Positions 42,035 to 50,092 of a stretch of DNA of 64,000 nt are shown here, piece by piece. Made by a program: the position numbers and the translations under genes. Where the stretch lies: the NCBI RefSeq assembly GCF_000013345.1, contig NC_007777.1, forward strand, positions 1,302,001 to 1,366,000, given 5' to 3'. A model generated the notes under the pieces. That model saw nothing but the letters and a program-made list of their open reading frames with translations. It was not told the DNA's origin and made no database searches. How positions within the stretch are numbered: the first letter of the stretch is position 1; every line of letters begins with the position of its first letter. Origin of the DNA: Frankia casuarinae. Lineage in GTDB: Bacteria; Actinomycetota; Actinomycetes; Frankiales; Frankiaceae.

Positions 42035-43201
42035 TCAGGACCAGCTCAGGACGACGATGCGGTGGCGCTTGGCGATCACCCGGCCGGGCGGAAGTGCCTC
42101 TGCCGGAGTTGTGGCCGGCCAGACGCTGATCGTGGCCGGCGACGCGTCGCGGTGGGTTCGGTTCCAGGCCTGGACCTGCGTGACGACCAGGCCGGCGAGG
42201 CGGGCGGCGTCGGGCCCGTGGGCGTAGGCGCCGAACTCGTAGGTGTCGTCGCCGTCCTCGACCTTTCGCAGGGTGAGGTAGGCGAAGCTGTCCGCTTCCA
42301 CGGCGGTGGGCGTGCCGATCGGGGAGACGGGGTCGACGAGCTCTCGAGCGGTCGGGGAACGGGCGCGGGAGAGCAAGCCGTAGTCGTCGAGGCTGCTGGC
42401 AAGCCACAGCAGCAGCCCGTCGAACGGTTCCATCCCGCCGAACCGCACTCCCGACCACGCCTCGACCCGCGGGGCGAGTAGCGCGGCCCGCAGTGCGGCG
42501 GCGTCGAGTTCGGGAGCCTGCTCGTCGAACCGCAGGCCCACGTCGGCATCGTGAAGCTGGACGAGGCGTTCGGGATGGGCGCCGTCGCCGCGCACGGGCA
42601 CGAAGCCGGCCATCTGATGGTCGAGACTGACCAGAACGCCGTCGCGGGGGGTGAGCGCGACCGTCCGGCTCAGCCCCCGCATCCGCAGGGGAACGACGAT
42701 CCGGCCGTCTGGGGCGAGCTGATCGGTCCAGGCGGGTGGGATGTCCCAGGCGCCCGCGGTGACGATGATCCGGTCGTAGGGCGCGTGCTCGGGGACGCCG
42801 TGCTCGGCGTCGGCCAGCACGACGTGGACCTGGTCGTAGCCTGCCGCTGCGAGGCAGTGGTGGGCTCGTTCGGTGACGTCGGCGTCGATGTCCATGGTCG
42901 TCACCGCACCGGTCGGGCCGACGAGTTCCGCGATCAGGGCGGCGTTGTAGCCCCCGGAGCCGACTTCGAGGACCCGCATGCCGGGGCTGATCCCGGCCTG
43001 TTCGAGCATCGTGGCCTGCAGCCAGGGAGCGGAGACCGAGCTGACGGTGATGCCGTGCTGGTCCTGCTTGGTCCGCACGATGTCGTCGGCGTAGGCGTCC
43101 TGGAGCGACACCTCGGGAGCGAACAGGTGCCGCGGCACCGCGCGGAACGCGGCCTCGACCTCCTTCGTTTTGATCGAACCCGCCGCGACGAGGTCATCCA
43201 C
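42035..43201 (-). CDS. FxLD-system protein O-methyltransferase (PIMT-like)
   Basis: A protein of at least 388 residues. The N-terminal half is the protein L-isoaspartate methyltransferase fold: FRAVPRHLFAPEV, SAPWLQATMLEQAGISPG, MRVLEVGSGGYNAALIAELV (SAM site, about 75-95), PYDRIIVTAGAWDIPPAWTD. The C-terminal 170 residues (LLLWLASSLDDYGLL, PTAVEADSFAYLTLRKVEDG) are specific to the FxLD family (TIGR04364, recalled). Related lanthipeptide enzymes methylate a core aspartate, leading to aspartimide or isoaspartate. GTG 43201 is the only start in frame, yet clear family-like residues (PEPTGKHAPEDLRARL) continue 25 codons upstream to a TGA; the ribosome binding site GAGAGGAG and TTG near 43279 are in another frame, suggesting a one-base frameshift at the 5' end. 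Confidence 0.85.
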   Translation of the reverse strand: MDDLVAAGSIKTKEVEAAFRAVPRHLFAPEVSLQDAYADDIVRTKQDQHGITVSSVSAPWLQATMLEQAGISPGMRVLEVGSGGYNAALIAELVGPTGAVTTMDIDADVTERAHHCLAAAGYDQVHVVLADAEHGVPEHAPYDRIIVTAGAWDIPPAWTDQLAPDGRIVVPLRMRGLSRTVALTPRDGVLVSLDHQMAGFVPVRGDGAHPERLVQLHDADVGLRFDEQAPELDAAALRAALLAPRVEAWSGVRFGGMEPFDGLLLWLASSLDDYGLLSRARSPTARELVDPVSPIGTPTAVEADSFAYLTLRKVEDGDDTYEFGAYAHGPDAARLAGLVVTQVQAWNRTHRDASPATISVWPATTPAEALPPGRVIAKRHRIVVLSWS

Positions 43202-43317
43202 GAGGCGGGCCCGCAGATCCTCAGGCGCGTGCTTCCCCGTCGGCTCCGGGCGGTCGATGATGCCCGTGCGCGTCGCTCAACACCGTTCTCCTCTCGCGAT
43301 CGTCGGATGGTGGGGTC

Positions 43318-44188
43318 TCAGCCCCAGGTGATCAGGAGCTGGGCTGATGGTTTCGTGAGGAGCCGTCCGGCCGGCGCCGAGGCGCGGCCGGCATCGGTGG
43401 GGTAGACGCGGATGGTGGGGTCCGGGCCACCGCGCCGCTCGGCGTCCCACACGCGGACGTCGTGGGTGAGCAGGTCCGCGAGCCGGTACCGGTCGGGGCC
43501 GTACGCGACAACCCCGATCTCCACGCCGGTCCCGCCCGTCGGGGTGAAGGCCAGGAAGGCGAGGCTGTCGTCCGACCAGCAGGCAGACACCCCGGCCGAC
43601 GCATCCGCAGGCAGTTCGGCTCCTGCGGATGCGTCGGTGCCGTGGAGCCGGCCGTAGGTGGGCTGCACGGTGGCCAGCCACAGGTCCAGGCTCGGCAGGT
43701 CATCTGCGGAGCCGGTCGTAGGGGGCGCGGAGCGGGAACCCGAAGTACCCGTCGTTGATCAGTGCCGTGACGTCGGTGTAGCCGGCTTTGTCCAGGCAGG
43801 CGTGGGTGCGGTGGACTACGGACTGGTCGATGTCGATGGTGGTGACGTGGCCGGTTGGCCCAGTCAGCTCAGCCAGCAGCGCCGCGGTGTAGCCACCGGA
43901 ACCGATCTCCAGGATCCGCTGGCCGGGTTCGACCCGGAGCTGCTCGAGCGTCGCCGCGACGGTGGAGGGCCGCGACACCGCGCTGAGCGGTGCCCCGTAG
44001 ACATCCCATTTCGTGACGACGGCGTCGTCCTTGTAGGCCTCCTCGGTGCCGGCGTCGGGCAGGAACAGGTCCCGGGGCACGGCCCTCAACGCGGCTACGA
44101 CCGGGGCGGAGACGGGCTCCTTCGCCAGGACAAGGTCGACCATGGCCGTGTGCAGCAGCGCGATCGACGCCTGCGTGGAAGCAGGCAT
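43318..44188 (-). pseudogene. Second FxLD-system methyltransferase, internally deleted
   Basis: A diverged paralogue of the preceding gene. From ATG 44188 the frame encodes the PIMT fold (VSAPVVAALRAVPRDLFLPD, VEPGQRILEIGSGGYTAALL, APYDRL) and stops at about 43700. The C-terminal FxLD domain follows in another frame (DLPSLDLWLATVQPTYGRLH, then SDDSLAFLAFTPTGGTGVEI) to 43318. Compared with the intact gene about 130 residues between the SAM domain and C-terminal domain are missing and the junction near 43705 is out of frame. It is therefore probably non-functional, unless the 163-residue SAM domain works alone. It overlaps the DUF397 stop by one base. Confidence 0.75.
43596..43637. repeat. 16-bp perfect inverted repeat inside the broken methyltransferase
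   Basis: CCGACGCATCCGCAGG (43596-43611) and its exact reverse complement (43622-43637) enclose a 10-base loop. It encodes a repeated ADASAG within the C-terminal fragment and has no counterpart in the intact paralogue, so it looks inserted. Confidence 0.7.
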
Positions 44189-44397
44189 CACGCCACCTCG
44201 CCGAGCAGGTCGTCGTACTCGCCCCGCTTGACCGCACGGACGAAGTCCCCGAACGCGCCGGGGGTGGTCCGCACCGACGGGCCCAGACTCGACCTGATCA
44301 ACACACGGTGCCCGTCGAGGGCGACTTCGACGGCATCGGGCACCGTCGGGTCGAGCGTGGACGGGCGCCGCCATCGTGGGACGGCCGGGACAGGCAT
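44188..44397 (-). CDS. DUF397-domain protein
   Basis: A 69-residue protein from ATG 44397: PDAVEVALDGHRVLIRSSLG and FGDFVRAVKRGEYDDLLGE match the short DUF397 fold, with the final aromatic/acidic EYDDL. DUF397 proteins typically accompany XRE regulators in actinomycetes and are thought to modulate them; an XRE regulator is encoded divergently 300 bp away. The next gene starts within its stop codon. Longer upstream frames look non-coding. Confidence 0.7.
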   Translation of the reverse strand: MPVPAVPRWRRPSTLDPTVPDAVEVALDGHRVLIRSSLGPSVRTTPGAFGDFVRAVKRGEYDDLLGEVA

Positions 44398-44620
44398 GCC
44401 GGTGGGCGCAACAGACACGGGTTCCTCGAAACGATGCGATCGGTGTGGACGGGTGGAGCCCGCCGAACCCGGGCCGCACGACTCGGCCCAGGCCCGGCGG
44501 GAGCAGAAGCGGCGACACGACACGACCCGGGGTTCATCCGCCCTGAGCTGGTGGAACGGACGGGACCGGATCGGCGTGTTCACCGCGCGCAGCACCCATG
44601 ACACACTGCGCCCAAACGGA

Positions 44621-44666
44621 GCAACAGAACGCAACGGCTCGTTGCGTGCATGCAACAGCTCGTTGC
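44621..44666. promoter_or_regulatory. Tandem dyad operator GCAAC-N5-GTTGC x2 plus half site
   Basis: GCAACGGCTCGTTGC (44631-44645) and GCAACAGCTCGTTGC (44652-44666) are two 15-bp dyads, 21 bp start to start (two helical turns), with an extra GCAAC half site at 44621. They lie 36 bp before the XRE gene's GTG 44702 and upstream of the divergent DUF397/methyltransferase genes. Binding by the XRE protein is the natural reading. Confidence 0.75.
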
Positions 44667-44701
44667 ACCCACCTGCGAAGGCGTCGACGGGGAGGCCGAA
44701 G

Positions 44702-45994
44702 GTGCAAGCTGGTCAGCGAAACGACGCACTCGCCAACCTGGCCGATCTGCTGCGGACACTGCGTGATCAGCATCGGACCAACAACAGCCGGCTCGAAGCC
44801 CGCACCGGCTTCAAACGCCAGCAGATCTCTCGGGCCGTCAACGGCCAGGAGATCCCGTCCGCGGACCTCGCGGACGCGCTGGACACGGCGTTGGCCGCAG
44901 CGGGAGCCATCCGGCGATTGCGGGACGAAGCTGTCAGGGAGAAGCGGGCCCGGGACCTGGGGCTCGACCCGAGCAGGCAGGAGGAACCCGTGGACGCCAA
45001 CCGTCGGCAGGCGTTCGAACTCGCCGCCGCGAGCCTCGTCGCCGCCCAGATGTACCGGGAGTGGACCTCGTCCGCCCCCGATGTGCTGACCCTCGACGAG
45101 ATCGACGACGCGATCAACGCGCACACCGTCGCGTTCACCGTCGAACCGCACCAGCGGCTCGCGCCGAAGGTGTGGAAGACGTGGAAGTCGGCGCACCACC
45201 ACCTGATGAACGGCAGTGGCCGGGCCCGCCCGCAGACCAGGCTCACCGTCGCCGCCGGCTACGCCTCCTACATGCTGTCGCGGCTGTCGTTCAACCTCGG
45301 AGACACCCTGGCTTCGCGCCGGTTCATCCGCCTCGCCGAAGACCACGCGAGCCAGACCGACGACGTGGTGCTGACCGCGTCGGTCGGGGAGATGGTGACG
45401 ACGCTGGCGTTCTACGGCCGCCGCTACCAGGAAGCCGCCGTCTCGGCTCGGAAGACCGCGGTCGTGGCGGACAACCCGTACACCCGGGCCCGGATCGCCA
45501 GCTACGAGGCGCGGGCCCTTGGCGCGCTCGGCGACGTCGAGGGCACCCGGGCGGCGTTGAACCGGATGCGCACGTCGGTCACGGACCTGCCGCTGCAGCC
45601 CGGGATCAGCCCGTTCGGCCCGGCCGCCGCCGAGATGATGTACGCCGGGGTCCTGACCCGGATCGGCGGTGGCGTCGAGGCCGAGCCGATAGCCCGAGCC
45701 GCGCTCGCCGCCTACGAAGGAGGCCAGGCGGGCGGGTTCGAGGACTACGGCCACGCGCTGCTCGCGCTCGCGGCCAGCCTCACCGCCCGCGAACAGCCCG
45801 AGATCGACGAAGCCGCGACCATGGCCGGGAAGGTCGTCGACATGCTCGACACCCGGCCCACCGCCTCGGTCTCCGACCGGGTCGCAGAGATCGCCATAGC
45901 GTTCACCGGCCACCCCACCGTCGAACCCGTCCGTGACTTCTGGGACCGCTGGCAGGCACGCCCCCGCCTCGAACTGACCACGGGCCAGGCGTGA
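44702..45994 (+). CDS. XRE-family regulator with TPR-like domain
   Basis: A 430-residue regulator. GTG 44702 follows GGGGAGG (44690-44696 area) at good spacing; the frame is open far upstream but without coding character. The HTH is at about residues 5-60 (LANLADLLRTLRDQHR, RLEARTGFKRQQISRAVNGQ, PSADLADALDTALAA). The rest is a TPR-like helical repeat (TRLTVAAGYASYMLSRLSFN, FIRLAEDHASQTDDVVLTAS, ARIASYEARALGALGDVEGT), as in regulators that respond to peptides or small signals. It is divergent from the lanthipeptide operon and probably controls it through the tandem dyads. Its stop overlaps the acetyltransferase gene. Confidence 0.88.
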   Translation: MQAGQRNDALANLADLLRTLRDQHRTNNSRLEARTGFKRQQISRAVNGQEIPSADLADALDTALAAAGAIRRLRDEAVREKRARDLGLDPSRQEEPVDANRRQAFELAAASLVAAQMYREWTSSAPDVLTLDEIDDAINAHTVAFTVEPHQRLAPKVWKTWKSAHHHLMNGSGRARPQTRLTVAAGYASYMLSRLSFNLGDTLASRRFIRLAEDHASQTDDVVLTASVGEMVTTLAFYGRRYQEAAVSARKTAVVADNPYTRARIASYEARALGALGDVEGTRAALNRMRTSVTDLPLQPGISPFGPAAAEMMYAGVLTRIGGGVEAEPIARAALAAYEGGQAGGFEDYGHALLALAASLTAREQPEIDEAATMAGKVVDMLDTRPTASVSDRVAEIAIAFTGHPTVEPVRDFWDRWQARPRLELTTGQA

Positions 45995-46569
45995 CCATGA
46001 CCCTCCACTACGGAACCCCGACCGTCGTCACCATCCCCACCGTGCTCACCGAACGGCTGGTGCTGCGCGGCTGGAAGGTCGTCGACCTCGACCCGTACGC
46101 GGCGATGAACGCGGACCCGGAGACGATGCGCTACCTGGACGGCACGTTCGACCGGGCCGGCACCGAGCGGCTGGTCACCCATCTGATCGGCATGTGGGCG
46201 ATCCGCGGGCACGGCATGTGGGCGGTCGAGGACCGGGCCAGCGGGGAGTTCCTCGGCCGCGCCGGCACCTACTTCGCCCAGGGCTGGCCAGGCGTGGAGG
46301 TCGCGGTGTCGATCCGCCGCGACCGCTGGGGCCAAGGCCTGGGCACCGAAGCGATCACGGCGGCGCTCGACTTCGGGTTCGCCCACCTCGACGTCGACGA
46401 GCTGATCACCGCAACGCATCAGGAGAACGCGGGCATGAACATGATTGCCCGCAAGCTCGGGATGACCTTCCGTGAGATCGCCGACGTCGGCCCGTGGAAG
46501 GCGAACAACGTCCACGCGATCAGCCGTGCCTCCTGGGCCGCCAACCGACCCGAGGAGAGCAAAGGCTGA
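45991..46569 (+). CDS. GNAT acetyltransferase (RimJ/RimL type)
   Basis: A 192-residue N-acetyltransferase: TERLVLRGWKVVDLDPYAAM, WAVEDRASGEFLGRAGTYF, VEVAVSIRRDRWGQGLGTEA (acetyl-CoA loop R-x-x-W-G-x-G-L/A) and the late QENAGMNMIARKLGMTFREI. RimJ-type enzymes acetylate N-terminal amines of proteins or small molecules. GTG 45991 overlaps the XRE stop (GTGA); ATG 45997 is an alternative. It may acetylate the lanthipeptide or confer resistance; co-transcription with the regulator is the only link. Confidence 0.85.
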   Translation: MTMTLHYGTPTVVTIPTVLTERLVLRGWKVVDLDPYAAMNADPETMRYLDGTFDRAGTERLVTHLIGMWAIRGHGMWAVEDRASGEFLGRAGTYFAQGWPGVEVAVSIRRDRWGQGLGTEAITAALDFGFAHLDVDELITATHQENAGMNMIARKLGMTFREIADVGPWKANNVHAISRASWAANRPEESKG

Positions 46570-47472
46570 CTTGCCCGCGGAACAGCTTCGTTGATCTCTG
46601 CGTCAGAGCGTCGCTGCTGTCATGGCGGTCGCGCCTGGCAGGGACAGCGCAGCGGTCCCGGCCGATGCGGTGCGCGGTGATGTTCATTTCCGTGAGCGAA
46701 ACTACGTCTTCATCCTGATAAGTCGCAAAGGCCGGATAGGTCGGTTATGCCCGCCGGAGGGGGTTGCGGGCCCGCGACCTGCGAGAACAGCGTCGCCGAA
46801 CGTCTCGTCCCTGGCTTTGAAGGCCTGTTCCGGGACGAATTGCGGGGGCGTGGGCGGGCTTGTCCCGGACGGCGGCATGGAGCTACGGTCGTATCCGCCC
46901 CCTTGACCGCCGGACACCGACCCGCTAGCGGGCGGCCGGTTCGGTGGGAGACGGGGTGGTGGTAGCAGCGAGGCGCTGGGACGCGTTTCCGGTCCACAGG
47001 ACTGGTGACGGAGCGAGAGGGTGTCGCTGTGAGTCGGGTGGCTTGCGAGCCGCGCCCGGGAGATGGTGTCAACGTCCGCGGTCGTTGCTACAGCGGTAGC
47101 TACACCTGGCGGGACTCCCGACCGTCCGATTACAAGATCGGTACCATCCGTCCGTGCGCGTTCGCGAAAGCCTATACAGGCTGCTTGACGACCTGGCCAC
47201 CTCGGCCTCCATCCGCTGACGTCCGTCGTTGTTCGCTGGCCCGGCTGTGTAGATGCCCATACCGCCGCCACTTCTCAGGAGTGGGCTGCGCTCCGCTGTC
47301 TCCACGAGTGCAGTGGCGTTCACGTTCGCTTGTGCCCGCAACGTCAGTCCCCAACTCCCGGCCTGGGAACGGACGCGGGCCATGCCGAGACGGTCGCCAC
47401 CCCGCGCGTACAGGGGAAGTCGCGCGACGTTCTAAGATCGTGTTATGCGAGTATCGGGGAGGGGTGCGCCGG
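46570..47472. other. About 900 bp without a supported gene
   Basis: Several overlapping frames exist on both strands but none shows consistent codon bias or a recognisable motif. The long frame that reaches the mrr gene from 47005 is open by composition only. A TAAGAT near 47433 may be the -10 element of the following gene. Confidence 0.4.
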
Positions 47473-48369
47473 GTGACGAGCCCTGACGTCGGTGTGCCGA
47501 CATACGATCAGCTGCTCTGGCCGACGATCAACGCACTGCGCGATCTTGGAGGGTCCGGCGCGATCTCGGAGATTAATGAACGAGTCATCGAGCTGGAGAA
47601 GTTTAGCCCAGAGCAGCAAGATCAGCTACATGGAGACGGGCCGCGGACGGAGATCGAGTATCGGTTGGCCTGGGCTCGTACCTATCTGAAGATGATGGGC
47701 TTGACCGACAATAGCAGTCGTGGCGTTTGGACGTTGTCGGAACCAGGGCGCTCCGTTGACAGGGCAGATATTCCCAAGATCCATGCTGAAGCCAAGCGTG
47801 CTTGGGCCGCTGAACGTGCCGAGAAGGCGCGCAAGCCGGCCGATTCAGAACCCAAGGCCACCTACGAACAGGCGACGTCGGACGACGGAGAAAAAGACCA
47901 GGAAATCGCCTGGAAAGAGGAATTGCTCGAAGCGGTGATGGCGATGCCGCCCGACGCATTCGAGCGCCTTGCTCGCCGGCTCCTCCGGGAGGCCGGGTTT
48001 ATCAGCGTCAATGTCACCGGCGGCACCGGCGATGGTGGCATCGATGGGCTGGGAATCTACCGTCTCTCGCTCGTCAGCTTCCCGGTATTCTTCCAATGTA
48101 AGCGGTACAAGGGAAGTGTTTCTCCGAGCGCTGTCCGAGATTTCCGGGGGGCGATGGCGGGCAGGGGAGATAAAGGGCTTCTGATCACGACGGGATCGTT
48201 CACCTCTGCCGCTCAAAAGGAGGCAACCCGCGACGGCGCTCCTCCGGTTGATCTGATCGACGGGGATAGACTCTGTGACCTCCTTCGTGAATACAACCTT
48301 GGAGTCAAGGTGGAGATCGTCCAGCACGAAAAGGCCATAGTTAACCGAAGATTCTTTGACGACATTTGA
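47473..48369 (+). CDS. mrr: Mrr-type restriction endonuclease
   Basis: About 298 residues. N-terminal winged-helix Mrr_N domain (VPTYDQLLWPTINALRDLGG, LAWARTYLKMMGLTDNSSRG, WTLSEPGRSV); C-terminal PD-(D/E)xK nuclease: FERLARRLLREAGFISVNVT, GTGDGGIDGLGIYR with the catalytic aspartate, FPVFFQCKRYKGSVSPSAVR with the QxK variant, and GDKGLLITTGSFTSAAQKEA. Mrr cuts methylated DNA (type IV restriction). GTG 47473 is preceded by GGGGAGGGG at 47456-47464; GTG 47464 is also in frame. The linker (about 95-155) is charged. It stands alone, with no methylase beside it. Confidence 0.88.
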   Translation: MTSPDVGVPTYDQLLWPTINALRDLGGSGAISEINERVIELEKFSPEQQDQLHGDGPRTEIEYRLAWARTYLKMMGLTDNSSRGVWTLSEPGRSVDRADIPKIHAEAKRAWAAERAEKARKPADSEPKATYEQATSDDGEKDQEIAWKEELLEAVMAMPPDAFERLARRLLREAGFISVNVTGGTGDGGIDGLGIYRLSLVSFPVFFQCKRYKGSVSPSAVRDFRGAMAGRGDKGLLITTGSFTSAAQKEATRDGAPPVDLIDGDRLCDLLREYNLGVKVEIVQHEKAIVNRRFFDDI

Positions 48370-48491
48370 ATTGAACTCGCAGAAAGCCGGCAGTCTGCGC
48401 TAACATCCGGCTCGTCCGTCGGCTCTGGATGGCGAAGTGAGTAACCCGCGGATAAGAGATCTTCGGTGGTTCGTCTGCCGGTGTCCGTGGT

Positions 48492-48610
48492 CGTCCGCCG
48501 GTGCCGGTCACAGGCTCGGTCTCGTCCGCCGAGTCCGTGACCGTCCGCCGGTGCCGGTCACAGGCTCGGTCTCGTCCGCCGAGTCCGTGACCGTCCGCTG
48601 GTGTTCGCGG
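48492..48610. repeat. 50-bp tandem repeat
   Basis: Two perfect 50-bp copies at 48492-48541 and 48542-48591, beginning CGTCCGCCGGTGCCGGTCAC, and a third partial copy (CGTCCGCTGGTG...) from 48592. It fills the gap between mrr and the convergent unknown gene. No protein uses it convincingly. Confidence 0.8.
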
Positions 48611-48706
48611 GCTTGGCTGCCACTCTGGCTGCCGTCCACTGCGGCCTGCTCCCTGACGGATGGAGGAAGTGCGCCCAAAAGAGCGCGGCCATCTCGGCAG
48701 CATCGA

Positions 48707-49036
48707 CTACGGCAGCAGCATCTCCTCCTGGGGGTCGTAGCAGACCAGACGCATTGATGCCGCGAGTTCGGCTGTGTAGGCGGACACCTCCTCGGCCATG
48801 CTCCACACGACGCAGAGGTAGAGGAATGGCCCGGACGGCTGGGGTGTGACCGACCACGGGGCGGTGTCGTCATCCGGCCACCGGTGCGTCAAAGCCTCAC
48901 AGTAGGCGGCGATGAGGTCCGTGGCGGGCGTCTCCGGGTCGTCGTCGTAGCGCTGGAACATCTCGTTGAACGCGGACCCTGCGGCCAGATTGTCTGCTGG
49001 TCGCTCGCCTTCCCAGCTCACAAGATCGAAACTCAC
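48707..49036 (-). CDS. Small unknown protein
   Basis: A 109-residue acidic protein beginning MSFDLVSWEGERPADNLAAG. It has a central PATDLIAAYCEALTHRWPDD, and GPFLYLCVVWSMAEEVSAYT near the end, closing with LVCYDPQEEMLLP. I recall similar lone actinobacterial proteins with the MSFDLxxWEG start and the CYDPQ end, some beside toxin genes as possible immunity proteins, but no function is established. It is convergent with mrr across the 50-bp tandem repeat. Confidence 0.6.
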   Translation of the reverse strand: MSFDLVSWEGERPADNLAAGSAFNEMFQRYDDDPETPATDLIAAYCEALTHRWPDDDTAPWSVTPQPSGPFLYLCVVWSMAEEVSAYTAELAASMRLVCYDPQEEMLLP

Positions 49037-49543
49037 GGGAGCAGTCTGCCATCTGGGTACGACATGTCAGGCCAAGGGCGGTGCCGCCCTCTGTAGGCGT
49101 CTAACGGCGTGGTGCGATCGGAAGCAACCTGGTCGAAGCCAAAACGATCTCGAATGGTGACCGCAGACAGGCTCGTCGCTGGCAGGCCGGGCGGGTCGGG
49201 CTGTCGGAGGAGCGAAGCGCCCTGGCACTGGTGATGGGGCTGTCGGCTGGCGTGCCCTCTGCTCGTTTTTTGCGGCTGCCCACCGGCGTGCGCGACGAAC
49301 GTCCGCAGAACCGCGTTCCGTGCCCCGGCTGGTTCACCCCACGCTGACGACCGGCGCCCTTCGTCGAACGCCTCGGATGGTCTACGCGGTGCGGGGTGCG
49401 ACGGGCCCGGCGAGCACGGCCGCCAGGCCGCGCGCAGGCGGTCGCGCGGCGCGGCCCGCACCGCGACTTGATCCTAACTCGGGTAATTCGGCAGTCTCGG
49501 GCTCTCGCTGACGGGCTGGTGGTGCTCGCCGTACCGTGATCGG
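49037..49543. other. About 500 bp without a supported gene
   Basis: Open frames exist on both strands but lack motifs and good starts. The region separates the unknown gene from the HD-domain gene and may mark the left edge of the AICE-derived block; I could not find a copy of the tRNA-Arg 3' end here. Confidence 0.35.
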
Positions 49544-50092
49544 GTGGAGGTAGCGGTTGCTGAGCGGTTGGCGAGCGAGCTGCTGACCCCGTTGGGGGAT
49601 CGGTGGCGGCATGTGCAGGCCGTGGCGGCGGCTGCTTGGGAGGTGTCCGCGGCCGTCGATCCGGAGGAGCGTGACCTGCTCGTCGCGGCGGCCTGGCTGC
49701 ATGACATCGGGTACGCCCCGCCGATCGGTCACCTACGGTTCCACCCCGTGGACGGCGCCCGGTTCCTCGAATCCCACGATGCGCCGAAGCGGCTGTGCGC
49801 GCTGGTCGCGCATCACTCGTGTGCCCGGTATGAAGCCGAGGAGCGGGGGCTGACGGCGGAGCTCTCCGCGTGGGAGCTGGAGGTGTCGCCGGTGATGGAC
49901 GCGCTGTGCGCCGCGGATATGACGACGGGGCCACAGGGCCAGCGGTTCACCTTCGACGAACGGATCGCGGAGATCCTGTCCCGCTACGGCGACGGCTCGA
50001 TCGTCCACCGGTCGGTCACCCGGGCTCGGGCGGACCTGCAAGCCACCGTGGAACGCACGACCGCACGGCTCGTGGCGGTTCAGCCGAGGTAG
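49544..50092 (+). CDS. HD-domain phosphohydrolase-like protein
   Basis: A 182-residue protein with the HD metal site: RWRHVQAVAAAAW (first histidine), LVAAAWLHDIGYAPPIGHLR (HD at about 53-54), FHPVDGARFLESH, ALVAHHSCARYEAE and MDALCAADMTTGPQG (distal aspartate). HD proteins hydrolyse phosphates of nucleotides or related compounds. GTG 49544 has little leader, and no clear ribosome binding site; a nearly leaderless mRNA is possible. Its 3' end overlaps the convergent NUDIX gene by 13 bp. HD proteins of this size are frequent in actinomycete integrative elements; substrate unknown. Confidence 0.8.
   Translation: MEVAVAERLASELLTPLGDRWRHVQAVAAAAWEVSAAVDPEERDLLVAAAWLHDIGYAPPIGHLRFHPVDGARFLESHDAPKRLCALVAHHSCARYEAEERGLTAELSAWELEVSPVMDALCAADMTTGPQGQRFTFDERIAEILSRYGDGSIVHRSVTRARADLQATVERTTARLVAVQPR

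Noticed and set aside
43658-44700. Upstream extension of the XRE regulator's reading frame by over 300 codons
   Set aside because: It runs antisense through the DUF397 and methyltransferase genes, has no motifs, and a good ribosome binding site and GTG exist at 44702.
47005-47470. N-terminal extension of Mrr from 47005
   Set aside because: Cysteine- and arginine-rich translation without Mrr similarity; the ribosome binding site at 47456-47464 supports the later start.
48492-48610. Tandem 50-bp repeat as a CRISPR array
   Set aside because: Units are contiguous without spacers, and no cas gene is present in the window.
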